Notes under the pieces: generated by a model
What the model was told of the DNA's origin: nothing
Databases searched by the model: none
Seen by the model: only the letters and a program-made list of their open reading frames with translations
NCBI RefSeq assembly: GCF_042767895.1
Contig: NC_091560.1
Location: 9,728,126 to 9,744,709 of the forward strand
Source of the DNA: Penaeus vannamei
Taxonomy: Eukaryota > Arthropoda > Malacostraca > Decapoda > Penaeidae
Direction: 5' to 3'
Length of the DNA: 16,584 bases
Shown: positions 1 through 10,065 of the stretch, one piece after another
Position numbering within the stretch: the first letter of the stretch is position 1
Layout of the letters: the number at the start of each line of letters is the position of its first letter
Position numbers and translations under genes: made by a program

Positions 1-52
1 GAAAGAAAGAAAGAGAGTGAAAGATAAAAGAAAGAAAGAAAGAAAGAAAGAG

Positions 53-87
<35 letters not shown>

Positions 88-147
88 GAGAAAGAGAGAA
101 AAGAAAAAGAAAAAGAGAAAAAGAAAAAGATAGAGAGAAAAAGAGAA
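1..147. repeat. GAAA/GA purine tract
   Basis: Imperfect (GAAA)n with GAGAAA and A-rich variants runs from the first base of the window, so the array probably continues to the left. The + strand is almost purely purine. Such mirror-symmetric purine tracts can form intramolecular triplexes. There is no sign of coding. Confidence 0.95.
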
Positions 148-390
148 CCTTAATCAATGAAAAGCTCGGTACCCAGTTATTACAGCTTTCATTCAATGCC
201 CTCAATTTACAGACCCGTAATTCATCCCGAGGTCTGAAAAGATACGATTCTGCGTGGGATGGTTTTCATAAAATTTACCAAAAAAAGGAAAAAAAGGAAA
301 AAATGAGACGACAAAATTATCAAAAGATCGATTGGACTGCGCGGGCGACCAGGAAACTCCGTGCCAGGGCATATTGCACTTTCTTGTATA
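148..390. other. Low-copy AT-rich spacer, no gene recognised
   Basis: Mixed-sequence DNA between the GAAA tract and the 29-bp array. It contains a short A-rich stretch (about 280-304) and no open frame with natural amino-acid composition. I see no recognisable promoter, RNA gene or transposon end. Confidence 0.6.
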
Positions 391-622
391 TAATATTTTT
401 CGTATCTGCGAATATACATTAATATTTTTCGTATCTGCGAATATACATTAATATTTTTCGTATCTGCGAATATACATTAATATTTTTCGTATCTGCGAAT
501 ATACATTAATATTTTTCGTATCTGCGAATATACATTAATATTTTTCGTATCTGCGAATATACATTAATATTTTTCGTATCTGCGAATATACATTAATATT
601 TTTCGTATCTGCGAATATACAT
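391..622. repeat. Perfect 29-bp minisatellite, 8 copies
   Basis: Eight head-to-tail copies of a 29-bp unit begin at 391, 420, 449, 478, 507, 536, 565 and 594. Read base by base, all eight are identical. The core is TTTTTCGTATCTGCGAATAT, flanked by TAATA and ACAT. The unit holds a small dyad, TTCG-TATCTG-CGAA. There is no spacer between copies, so this is not a CRISPR array. Perfect identity implies recent expansion or ongoing homogenisation, in contrast to the degenerate arrays elsewhere in the window. Confidence 0.98.
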
Positions 623-966
623 ATGACGTATCGAACAAGGCCCTACAGAGTTAACGGAAATATATACAAAAACATTCACAAATTCTATATACTCTTTTAA
701 TATATCTTTATCTAAATTTCTTCCCTCGCACTTTCTCTCACTTCCTCACTCACTCTACCTTTCTCCTTTTTTTTCCTCTTCCTCCAAGAAAGGTAGGTAC
801 ACGACAAAGAAACAAGAACCACGACCCAGATCAAACCAACCAACCAACCAAACAAACTATAACAAAAAAAAAAAAAACAAAAAAAAACAAAAAAACGCCC
901 ATCAGATTCGCCTCTCATCCGCATCATCCGCACCATCATCCCCTCCCAACCCGCACTAAAATAAAA
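623..966. other. AT-rich spacer with CCAA microsatellite and poly-A
   Basis: Directly after the 29-bp array comes AT-rich sequence with TGACGTA (625-631 region), then a pyrimidine stretch (about 718-786), a short (CCAA)n run at 834-852 and an A-rich tract at 861-895 interrupted by single Cs. No gene is recognised. Confidence 0.6.
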
Positions 967-985
967 ATGCAAATTGGTTAATTGC
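967..985 (+). promoter_or_regulatory. Perfect octamer next to a TTAATT homeodomain-type core
   Basis: ATGCAAAT, the canonical POU octamer, occupies 967-974 and is followed within three bases by GGTTAATTG, which contains a homeodomain-type TTAATT core. Octamer plus A/T-rich homeo site is a known composite for POU-homeodomain factors. That this one is functional is inference only; no gene is visible beside it. Confidence 0.2.
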
Positions 986-1084
986 TTCCCCCTCCCCTTC
1001 CCCTTCCCCCTCCCTCCCCCCTTAAACTTCCAGAGTCTAAGGTAGGGGAAGAGGGGGGAGGGGGGGAGGGGGGGAGGGGGGAGA
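986..1084. repeat. Facing C-rich and G-rich tracts with quadruplex potential
   Basis: A C-run tract (988-1021, runs of 3 to 6 C) is followed after about 20 bases by a G-run tract (1045-1084). The G side reads G6-A-G7-A-G7-A-G6 at 1053-1081: four long G runs separated by single A loops, which is a textbook strong G-quadruplex pattern. Because the two halves are roughly complementary they could also pair as a hairpin of about 35 bp with loop sequence around 1022-1044. Function unknown. Confidence 0.85.
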
Positions 1085-1399
<315 letters not shown>

Positions 1400-1582
1400 A
1401 GTCCATGTGTGCATGTGTATGTGCGTGAACATATGCTAGCCTGTGTGCGTCAAACGAGCCGAGGCCAATTCCATCCTGCGCCACCCCATCCACCCAACCG
1501 GGCGAGCCGGGGTCACCCTCGAGGTCCATCGAAGCGCCTCCTTTGGCCCTCCTTCAGACTCGAACTCGATGGACGCCAGATG
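1400..1582. other. GC-richer low-copy segment
   Basis: Mixed sequence with several CpGs, including GAGCCGAGGCCAATTCC and a CTCGAGG step. The flanks of this segment do not resemble those of the other TG array. No gene or element recognised. Confidence 0.5.
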
Positions 1583-1935
1583 ACGAAAAAGGACGCAAGA
1601 GAAGAGAGGAAAAGAAAGGGCCGATGAAAGAGAAGAGACTCCCAGAACCTAACAAAGGAAAGAGTAATAAAAGACAGAAAGAGTCGATGCGTGACAACTG
1701 GAGAAGAACAAACATAAGCAAAGAAAAGACCATCAAGGAAGTGAGAGAAAGAAGAAAAAAGACCATCAGGAAGTGAGGAAAGAGAAAAGAAAAAAAAGAA
1801 AACGTGACAACCTTCTCATGTCCGCGAGGGGAAGGAAACTCAAGACAAAAAAAAAATAATTACACAAAGCGCAATAAGAGAAAAAAGACAAACGAGAGCG
1901 CTTAAAAGGTAAACAACATAACAATGAGAGTACGA
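1583..1935. repeat. Degenerate AG-rich low-complexity tract
   Basis: A-rich purine sequence with GAAAAGAAAG, GAGAGGAAAAG and AAAAAAG variants and a local imperfect duplication of the AAGACCATCA(A/G)GAAGTGA type near 1726-1775. Open frames here are Lys/Arg/Glu runs on one strand and Leu/Phe/Ser runs on the other, typical of low complexity rather than coding. Confidence 0.7.
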
Positions 1936-2030
1936 AAGCAAAGGCCCCGCCATGGGAAAGAAGTCTTTGATATATTATTATATTCAAACACTGTGCTTGA
2001 GGACAGCGGCGAGGCAGCCAAGTGGAGAGG
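1936..2030. other. Short low-copy island
   Basis: Ninety-odd bases of mixed sequence (CCATGGG, GATATATTATTATATTC, GACAGCGGCGAGGC) lie between purine tracts. It could be a relic of a dispersed repeat, but I do not recognise a family. Confidence 0.4.
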
Positions 2031-2214
2031 GAGAGGGAGATGATGAAGGAATTGGAGAACAGAAGAAGGAGAGGGAGATGATGAAGGAATTGGAGAACAG
2101 AAGAAGGAGAGGGAGATGATGAAGGAATTGGAGAACAGAAAAAGGAGAGGGAGATGATGAAGGAATTGGAGAACAGACGAAGGAGAGGGAGATGATGAAG
2201 GAATTGAAAAGAGG
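2031..2214. repeat. 38-bp purine minisatellite, about 5 copies
   Basis: The landmark GATGATGAAGGAATTG begins at 2039, 2077, 2115, 2153 and 2191, an exact 38-bp period. The unit starts GAGAGGGAGATGATGAAGG and ends in a GAACAGAAGAAG-like segment that varies slightly (GAACAGAAAAAG, GAACAGACGAAG). On the minus strand it translates to a repetitive Ser/Pro/Leu/His frame, which I regard as incidental since 38 is not a multiple of three. Confidence 0.95.
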
Positions 2215-2450
2215 ACGAGGAAGAGTGAAAGGGAGAGGGAGAAGGAGAAGGGATTGGAGAGAGGTGGACGGAGAGGGAGATGATGAAGGAATTGGAGACA
2301 GGAAAAGGATGAGTAAAAGGGAAAGGGAGAGGGAGAAGGAATTGGAGAAAGGAGAGAAAGAGGGAAAGGGAGGTGGAAACGAATGAGAGGGAAATGGAAA
2401 TAGAAAGGAAGATGACAGTGAGAGAGAAGAGGAGGAGGAGAGGGAGATAG
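2215..2450. repeat. Degenerate extension of the 38-bp array
   Basis: Purine-rich GAGAGGGAGA and GAAGGAATTGGAGA blocks continue with indels. One clear additional copy of the 38-bp landmark starts at 2279, 88 bases after the fifth. This suggests an older, decayed edge of the array. Confidence 0.75.
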
Positions 2451-2840
2451 ACCCAAAGATATTTTCTTTTCTCCCTCTTTTGGGGAAAAGTTGACGAAGG
2501 AGTGAGAATCTCAAACTATGAAAACTTCCCCAATCCATCAGAAAGTTACAAAAGGGATTCCCCCCAAAATAAAAGTCCGGAAAAAATGCAAAATCGAAGA
2601 AAGTGATAATAGAAAAAAAGACAAGAATCCTGATGAGCCAGGACTTCTCAAGAAAAAAAAGGAAAAAGAAAAAAAGAAAACGCAGAGAAACAAGAAAACC
2701 GGATTAAGACGAAAAAAGGAGTGAATGAAGGGACAGATAATGGGAATGATGAAGGACCGGGCGATGACAATGCAGAAAGAGCACACAGTAGCCACGTCGC
2801 CCGAAGGTTTCCGAGAGACCTTTGGAAGGGGGGAGAAAGG
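2451..2840. other. A-rich spacer, no gene recognised
   Basis: Contains A-rich stretches (AAAAAAATGC near 2581, AAAGAAAAAAAGG near 2652) and ordinary mixed sequence (for example GCACACAGTAGCCACGTCGC near 2780). Short Lys-rich frames are present on the + strand, but none has a natural protein composition. Confidence 0.5.
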
Positions 2841-3040
2841 GTAGGAGTGGAGGAGGAAGAAGGGGAAGGGGGGAGGCAGGGTAGGAGTGGAGGAGGAAGA
2901 AGAGGAAGAGGGAGAAAGGGTAGGAGTGGAGGAGGAAGAAGAGGAAGGGGGAGAAACGGTAGGAGAGGAGGAGGAAGAAGAGGATGTGGGGAGGCAGGGT
3001 AGGAGTGGAGGAGGAAGAAGAGGAGGAGAAGAGGAGGAAG
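2841..3040. repeat. 39/40-bp GGA-rich minisatellite, 5 copies
   Basis: GTAGGAG(T/A)GGAGGAGGAAGA begins at 2841, 2881, 2920, 2959 and about 2999, so the period alternates 40, 39, 39, 40. Units differ in the linker between GAAGAAG and the next GTAGG. Nearly all purine on the + strand with frequent GGGG runs. Confidence 0.93.
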
Positions 3041-3054
3041 GAGAAGAGAGGAGG

Positions 3055-3390
3055 AGGAGGGTGTGGAGTAGGGAGAAGAGGAGGAGGAAGGAATGGAGTA
3101 AGGAGAAGAGGAGGAGGAAGGTGTGGAGTAAGGAGAAGAGGAGGAGGAAGGTGTGGAGTAGGGAGAAGAGGAGGAGGAGGAAGGTGTGGAGTAAGGAAAA
3201 GAGGAGGAGGAAGGTGTGGAGTAGGGAGAAGAGAAGGAGGAAGGAATGGAGTAAGGAGAGGAGCAGGAGGAAGGAGTGGAGTAAGGAGAAGAGGAGGAGG
3301 AAGGAGAAGAGGAGGAGGAAGGTGTGGAGTAGGGAGAAGAGGAGGAGGAAGGAAGGGAGTAAGGAGAAGAGGAGGAGGAAGGAGTAAGCA
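3055..3390. repeat. 30-bp GGA/GAA minisatellite, about 11 copies
   Basis: A 30-bp unit of the form G(T/A)(G/A)TGGAGTA(G/A)GGAGAAG followed by AGGAGGAGGAAG repeats from 3061. Copies at 3061, 3091, 3121 and 3151 are in exact register; later copies carry small insertions such as an extra GGA near 3178. Because the period is a multiple of three, the minus strand reads as a decapeptide repeat (SPYSTPSSSS-like) and keeps a very long frame open. This mimics a gene but is best explained by repeat structure. Confidence 0.95.
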
Positions 3391-3899
3391 GGGAGAAGAA
3401 GGAAGAGGAGTTAGAGAGGGCGAAGTAACAGAAGGAGAAGGTCAGGAAATAAGGAAGAATGGATGGAGAGGAATGACCAAATTGGTACGCAGCGAGGAGA
3501 GGGGCAACGAGGGAAGAGATAGGAGGGAAAGGGCAAGGTAAAAGATGGTGGAATGAGGCAGAGAGGGTATAGAAGAAGGGGAAGAAAGGGTATAGCAGAA
3601 GGGGAAGAAAGGATATAGAGGAAGAGAGAAGAATACATATGGAGGGAGGGGAAAGAAAGGATATTGAAGGAGGGAGGATATGATATAGGAGATGGGAAGA
3701 CAGGATAGAGGGGAAGAGGCAAGACGAAGAAATGATAGGAAGGATAGAAAAAAATATATATATTGGGGGGAAATGGAAACACAACAGGAGAAAAGAAAGG
3801 ATAGAGGGAAGGGCAAAGAAAGGATAGAGAGGAAGGGGAATGGAGATCAGCTGATCAGGAAGGGGGGACGAGATAAAAGACGGAAAAAGAAGAAAATCG
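3391..3899. repeat. Degenerate purine tract with a 23-bp subrepeat
   Basis: Three units of a 23-bp motif GGGTATAGAAGAAGGGGAAG + AAA start at 3565, 3588 and 3611, then decay into related AAGGATA(T/G)AG blocks to about 3830. The remainder is AGG-rich low-complexity DNA with a short TATATATA step near 3753. Confidence 0.8.
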
Positions 3900-4205
3900 G
3901 GAGAGACATAATAGCATAAATAAGGACAACCGGTTAAGGACATACATAAACTAATAAAATTTGACTGGGGCTGACCGGCGAGGAGCAAGAAGGACCTCAC
4001 AAAGGCGAGGGTTGGCCCACTTCCAGAACATTCTCCCGGCACAAACGCAGGGGACGACGACCTAGCTTGCCTACCTCCCCTGCGCCATGCCCCCCCCCTC
4101 CCCCCTGGTCGTAATGCTGCTGCTACTGCTGCTTTGGTTATCTGGCAGATCTGTATACGATGTACTGATGTGATCGTCAGATCCAGATAAAATAAATACC
4201 GCATG
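3900..4205. other. Low-copy island with poly-C step
   Basis: Mixed sequence including GGGCTGACCGGCGAGGAGC, TTCTCCCGGCACAAACG and a C7-T-C5 run (4089-4105), followed by CTGCTGCTACTGCTGCT (4117-4133). No open frame has a recognised domain. It lies between the purine minisatellites and the GA array. Confidence 0.5.
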
Positions 4206-4302
4206 TGTATTTTTTTGTACGTATACATATATAAACATATAAACATATAAATATATATATAAATGTAATATATATATGTACATATATAAATATATCTATA
4301 CG
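4206..4302. repeat. AT-rich TATA/ACATATAA low-complexity tract
   Basis: Alternating TA and ACATATA units (ATATAAACATATAAACATAT at about 4228-4247) form a low-melting AT-rich tract leading into GATA repeats. Could be a duplex-unwinding site, but nothing identifies a function. Confidence 0.85.
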
Positions 4303-4920
<618 letters not shown>

Positions 4921-5087
4921 GACCAAATAAAGACAGACAGACAGGCCGACCGACTATCCAGCAGCCTGCGAGCCATGGCACCCCGGACGGCATTCCGCGG
5001 CACAACGCCTCTGCCCTCGCCCGAGCCACATGAAAATGCATTTCCGGCCACGATCGTTCTCTGAATTAGGAAGCGAATTCTCGATCT
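4921..5087. other. Short island between GA and CT arrays
   Basis: Begins with (AGAC)n at 4931-4944, then mixed, CpG-containing sequence. It includes the perfect palindrome AAATGCATTT at 5034-5043, which reads as an octamer-like core on both strands. It is flanked on the left by a 600-bp purine array and on the right by a 210-bp pyrimidine array. Confidence 0.5.
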
Positions 5088-5297
5088 TCCCCAATTTCTC
5101 TTTATCTTTATTTCTCTTTCTCTTTCTCCCTCTCCATCTCTCCTTTCTCCATTCTTTTCTCCCCCCTCCATCTCTATCTCTCTCTCTCTCTCTCCCGTCT
5201 TCCTCTCCCTCTTTCTCTTTCTCCCTCTCTCTCTTTTCTCCTTTTTTTCCTCACCCCCCTGTCTCTGTCTGTCTGTCTGTCTGCCTCTCTCTCTCTC
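5088..5297. repeat. CT-rich tract ending in (TCTG)n and (CT)n
   Basis: Polypyrimidine on the + strand: TTTCTCTTTCTCC variants, (CT)n around 5172-5194, (TCTG)n at 5266-5283 and CTCTCTCTCTC to 5297. It is the approximate reverse complement of the GA/GACA array on the left, so the two could pair across the island. Confidence 0.93.
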
Positions 5298-6300
5298 GTT
5301 CGAGTTGCCATCCCACGACAGATCGGGTCCGAACGCTGGAGAAACATTTCCGCGCCTCATAATGTCCACTTTCCACTCAGCGACGAGAGTCCGAACGCCG
5401 ATCGTCGATTTCGCGGGGATTAAATGTCGCCCACGATATCAAATCAATCTCGAAACGATGTGATCACGTGTGCCAGTAGAAAGCCCGTGATCCTTAACAA
5501 ACGGCCGAAAATTTGAACGTTCCCGCTAATTGTCTAATGTCTAGACGTAAATTACAAAAAAACATGTCGACACATCACGTACAAGCTTCCCTCGAAACGG
5601 CAGGCAGTTCAGCGGATGGCATTATTCGCGGCCCTGTGCTCTATGCAAATCGATGGAGCGCCGTTCATTTCATCATCGGCAAATGTGATGGCAGATGGTC
5701 TCTCTCGTGTACATTTGCATTTTATCGAGAGACACAAACTTCAAACAGATGCAATTTGCTCGGTGAAAATGCAGTCCAATTGGCGTCTGTATCGACACTT
5801 TTCACGGCAACATATTTGCCAGTAAAGGTCGTTCATAAATGCAACTGACAAACAGATCCCCGCATCCCTTTAAAATCCCAAGGAATATATCAACCAACTT
5901 CCCAGTGCTAAGTCATCATTAACCCACTCCTACTTACCGATACTGATCAATTAACGTGATAGACGTGTCCTCCACCATCACACACACGCTAATGATCCCA
6001 TTACGTGCCTGGAAATAATAGTTAACGCGAGTCGGATACATTGTACTCGATCCACAACACAACCCAGACGGAAGCACTCGTCCCTCTAGCGGTCGATACT
6101 GTAACTACGCATGTAAACACCAAATCACGGGATGGATCCTCGAATCGTTCGGTCTGGGGAGAGGCAGCGGCCCCGTTCACTCACGATTGTGATCAAGTCT
6201 TAATTAATTTCCTATAGCATTCCCCTATCATCATTTCTGACGGCGTGGAGGACTTTGCAACGATAACTGACGGCTGAGGGGTGATTCCTAAGATAACAGA
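5298..6300. other. Longest low-copy island (1 kb), candidate regulatory sequence
   Basis: About 1 kb without simple repeats and with balanced composition and many CpGs. Visible motifs: GTCCGAACGC twice (5327-5336 and 5389-5398), the E-box CACGTG at 5465-5470 next to the TGATCA palindrome, octamers at 5643-5650 and 5713-5720 in opposite orientation, TGTAAACA at 6112-6119 and TTAATTAA at 6200-6207. Two overlapping frames at 5513-5848 and 5616-5825 have ordinary composition but match no family I know and end without a donor site. A conserved non-coding element is my leading guess; an exon is not excluded. Confidence 0.45.
5643..5720. promoter_or_regulatory. Inverted pair of perfect octamer motifs
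   Basis: ATGCAAAT lies at 5643-5650 on the + strand and ATTTGCAT (the same octamer on the - strand) at 5713-5720, 70 bases apart start to start. A near match, ATGCAATT, follows at 5749-5756. POU-domain factors bind this octamer in animals. Occupancy here is unproven. Confidence 0.3.
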
Positions 6301-6420
6301 GACAGAAACAGGAAAGGGGCGGGCTCTGTCTGTGTCTGTCTGTTTAATACATACATACATTCATTCATATAAACATACAAACGCGCGCGCACACGCACAC
6401 GCATGTATACGCAACACAAA
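6301..6420. repeat. Short mixed microsatellites
   Basis: A run of small repeats: TCTG/TGTCTG (6328-6343), CATA (6349-6360), TTCA (6359-6368) and ACGCGCGCGCACACGCACAC (6381-6400). Read on the minus strand the last is CGTGTG-CGTGTG-CGCGCG, a miniature of the tails of the two large TG arrays. Confidence 0.8.
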
Positions 6421-7067
6421 GAAAAATAGACATGTGACTAACAGATACACTGACAGTCGTGTAAATGACAGAAAAATAGACCGGTAGAAAGAAAAACGTG
6501 CAGAGCGTAACAAGTTCATAAAGAAACGAATAGCCAAATAGCAAAATACGTGTGTGACCGGTATCAGGAGAAAGTGAAGTTCGGAGAGAAAGACAAAACA
6601 AAATAAATAAATAAATAAAAAATAAATACAAAAATAGAATGGAAAAGCGTTGTTCCCGAATCCTTCTTCGCACAAGCACCGTATGTCACTCAAGTCATTC
6701 TCCATATAACTGCACGCCAGGTATTGCAAAATAAACTATGAATACATGTACGGGTTAAAGTCTACGGAAGCCCTGATCATCATTCAACTACAGAGACTAA
6801 TTACAGAATAAATAAATAAATAAATAATGAAGAAATAAAGCTTTTCATTCAGCTTTGTCTATTCTCTGTACGCCTTCGCATCTGAAATCCAAAGGGTGAA
6901 ATCTGGAATTCTGGCGTTAGGAATGGGAATCTAAACACCTAACACAGGGATAGGGGTGGCCGATAATTAAACACGACGTTCTGATGGAACTTGATGATTA
7001 CATACATGGAAGTAACATTGTTGAGAATAGGGCTATGAAATGAAATAAACACCGAAATTACTAAAGA
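6421..7067. other. AT-rich low-copy spacer with AATA microsatellites
   Basis: Mixed AT-rich DNA with (AATA)n runs at about 6600-6628 and 6806-6829. Several AATAAA hexamers occur but are produced by the AATA repeats, so they are weak evidence for polyadenylation. No coherent open frame or RNA gene seen. Confidence 0.55.
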
Positions 7068-7395
<328 letters not shown>

Positions 7396-8006
7396 CTCTA
7401 CCTTCCCTTCCCTACCCTTTCCCCTCCCCCTCCCCCTCTCTCCACCCTTTCTCCTCCCCCTCCTCCTCTCTCTGCCAGCACCTCTTTCTCCTCCCTCCTC
7501 CCCTCTCTCTACCCCCTTTTTCACTCCCCCTCCCCCTCTCTCTACCCTTCCCCTCCCCCTCCCCCCTCTCTCTACCCTTTCCCACTCCCCTCTCTCTCTA
7601 CCCTTTCCCCTCCCCCTCTGTCTCTTTCTCCCTCCCTCTCTCTATCCTTTTCCCTCCTCCTCTCTCTCTACCTCCTTTCCCCCTCCCCCTCCCCCTCTCT
7701 CTACCCTTTCCCTCCCTCCTCTCTCTCTCATCTTTTTCCTTTCTCCCCCTCCCCCTCTCTCTACCCTTTCTTCCTCCCCCTCCCCTCCCTCTGCCCCTTT
7801 CTCCTCCTCTCCCTCTCTCTCTACTCCTATCTCTCCTCCTCTCTCCTCTTTTTCTCTACCCTTTCTCCTCCCTCCCCCCTCTCCTCTTCCACCACTTTCC
7901 CTCCCCTCTACTCTAATCCTTTTCCCTTAGTCCCTCCCCTAATCTCTGCTGCACTTTCCCCTCTCCCCCCCACCCCCTCTGCCCTTTCCCTCTCCCCCCT
8001 CTGGCC
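7396..8006. repeat. CT-rich minisatellite
   Basis: Degenerate units of the form CCCCTCTCTCTACCCTTTC followed by (CCCCCT)1-3 repeat with a period near 27-35 bp through about 600 bp. Almost no purines apart from the single A of each CTACCC. The + strand frames are Pro/Ser/Leu repeat translations. Faces the (GA)61 tract across the 140-bp island. Confidence 0.92.
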
Positions 8007-8750
8007 ACGAGCCAACGGGTCTTTGGTGGTGAAGGTAATTCCTCGAGAGGTAAATATAAAAAAAAGAAAAGAAAAAAATAGAAAGCAGCTTTTCCTTCCC
8101 TTAACGACCTGGCTCATTACGGTGCAAGCCGGGCTTATGACGGAAAGAAGTTCCTCTGCAAAGAAAAAGAGAGAAAAAGGAAAAAGAAACAGGTGGAAAA
8201 GGAACTGCAGGTGCTGACAGGGGAGCCGACGTCTTTTTTCATTTCAAAACTACAACTAAATATGGTAAAAGAAGGAAAAAAAAGATACTCCTGACGCTAG
8301 GCGATGCCACCAGAATACAACACACGAATAAGTTACAAGATTTCTATGACACAATTAGCACATTAAGCCATAATAGGCAACTGGCTAACAAATTATCCTT
8401 CTCAATCTCTCCAAGGTCTTTAAAAAATATTATGATAAATAATAAATAAATAATAATAATAAATCAATTAATAAAATAAAGAAATATGAGGCTAATCCCT
8501 TAAACCATATCTGCTAACACACAGAAACAAATACATAATAACAAAAACAAAACCGAGAAAAGGAACATGATAACAAACCTATAGGAAAATGAAATAAAAC
8601 AGGAGAAATAGCCACTTCTCATATTTTCGCCCTTTCCCTTTCCCAAAGCATCTTCGTCGGCCCGGCTCCGACCACCGCCAGGGATTGCTCAGGAAGGGGA
8701 ATCTCCGAGAAAATAATTTCCGGACACGTTATGCACCCGTTGTGAGGGGG
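8007..8750. other. AT-rich low-copy spacer, no gene recognised
   Basis: Mixed sequence with an A-rich stretch at 8059-8085, a purine stretch at about 8159-8200, an ATAA/AATAAT microsatellite at 8437-8476 and a GC-richer end (8655-8740) carrying TTATGCACCCG at 8729-8739. I find no open frame of natural composition and no recognisable transposon termini. Confidence 0.55.
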
Positions 8751-9560
8751 CCCAGGGGGAGGGCTAGGGGGTGAGGGGGTGAAGCCAAGGGGGAGGGATA
8801 AGGAGTGAAGCTAAAGGGGGACCAGGGGGTGAAGCTAAGGGGGGTGGGTTAGGGGTGAAGCCAAGGGGGAGGGATAAGGAGTGAAGCTAAAGAGGGACTA
8901 GGGGGTGAAGCTAAGGGGAGGAGTTAGGGGTGAAGCCAAGGGGGAGGGTTAGGGGTGAAGCCAAGGGGAGGGCTAGGGGGTGAAGCCAAGAGAGGGAGGG
9001 GCTGAGGGGTGAAGCTAAGGGGAGGGACTAGAGAGTGAAGCTAAAGGGGGACTGAGGAGGTGAAGCTAAGGGGGAGGGCTAGAAAGAGCAGTGAAACCCA
9101 AGAGGAGTGGCTTAAGGAGTAAAGCTGCAAGGGAGAAGGCTAGGGGTGAAGCTAAGGGAGAGGGCTAGGGGTTGAATTGCTTGAAGGGGTGAGAAGGGGA
9201 GGTAAAGCCCATGGGGAGGGGGAGGGGGTGAAGCTAAGGGAGAGGGCTAGGGGTTGAAGTTAAGGGATGAGAGAAGGGAGGTAAAGCCCATGGGGAGGGG
9301 GAGGGGGTGAAGCTCATGCGAAGTGGGGAGGGTGTGAAGCGCAGGGGGACGGGGAGGGGGGAGGGGGTGAAGCAAAGGGAGAGGGCTAGGGGCTGAAGTT
9401 AAGTAGAGGTGGGAGGTAAAGCCCATGTGGATGGGGAAGATCATGAGAAGTGGGTGGGGGTGAGAAGCGCAGGGGGAGGGGGGAAGTGTGAAGCTCAGAG
9501 GGAGGGCTTGGAGAGAAGCGAAGACGGGGAGGGCTGGAGGGGGGAGGGAGGGAGGGCAGC
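8751..9560. repeat. G-rich 25-bp minisatellite with higher-order structure
   Basis: The landmark TGAAGC recurs at 8780, 8806, 8830, 8856, 8882, 8906, 8931, 8956 and 8981, giving a 24-26 bp unit close to GGGGTGAAGCTAAGGGGGAG plus GGCTA. The first copies form a 76-bp trimer repeated twice (8780 and 8856). Further on, GGTAAAGCCCATG recurs at 9201, 9280 and 9415. Runs of four or more G in nearly every unit give dense G-quadruplex potential. Roughly 30 units, increasingly irregular to the right. Confidence 0.95.
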
Positions 9561-9797
9561 GCACTTGTATATATCTTTCGACTACTTTCCTTTCCCCAAA
9601 TTACCGGGCGGAAGCAATATCAGAACCGGGCCATGCAGAATAGCATTAATTAAAAGCACAATATCGCGGCATTATTAAGTTTCCTCGATCATATATTAAT
9701 TGTTAACTAACAGGAAGGAAAAATGAACTCCAAATATGTACCATAAATTTCAGCTAATATTACGAGTGCAATTAAAAATAACCTTCATCACAACCAT
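9561..9797. other. Low-copy AT-rich island
   Basis: Non-repetitive DNA including TTACCGGGCGGAAGC and several ATTAAT/TTAATT cores (9647-9656, 9694-9708). It sits between a G-rich array and a CT array, like the islands at 4921 and 7254. No gene recognised. Confidence 0.5.
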
Positions 9798-9906
9798 TTT
9801 CTCTCTCTCTCACTTTTTCATTTTTTTTTCTCTCTCTCCCATTTTCCTTCGGAGTTTGATGCCACTTTCTCCTCCCCTATTATCCTCCCTTCTCTCTACC
9901 TCCCCC

Positions 9907-9961
<55 letters not shown>

Positions 9962-10065
9962 TTTTTTTCTCTCTCCTATTTTTTTTTCTCTCTGTCTCCG
10001 GTATCTTTTTCTCTCTCTCTGTCTCTGTCTCTGTCTCTGTCTCTGTCTCTGTCTTTCCCCCCTTC
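9798..10065. repeat. CT tract with (CT)23, an 18-bp duplication and (GTCTCT)5
   Basis: Pyrimidine array: (CT)23 at 9911-9956, then CTATTTTTTTTCTCTCTC duplicated with an 18-bp shift (9958 and 9976), then (GTCTCT)5 at 10021-10050. The frames on both strands are simple-repeat translations. Confidence 0.95.

Noticed and set aside
391..622. CRISPR-like array of 29-bp repeats
   Set aside because: The repeat length is typical of CRISPR but there are no spacers: copies abut directly, and the context is eukaryotic.
5513..5848. 111-codon frame in the low-copy island as a gene
   Set aside because: The composition is ordinary but it matches no family I know, begins at a non-ATG codon, and overlaps another open frame of similar quality. 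Kept only as a lead.
6600..6840. AATAAA polyadenylation signals
   Set aside because: These hexamers are by-products of (AATA)n microsatellites and no transcript end is otherwise indicated.
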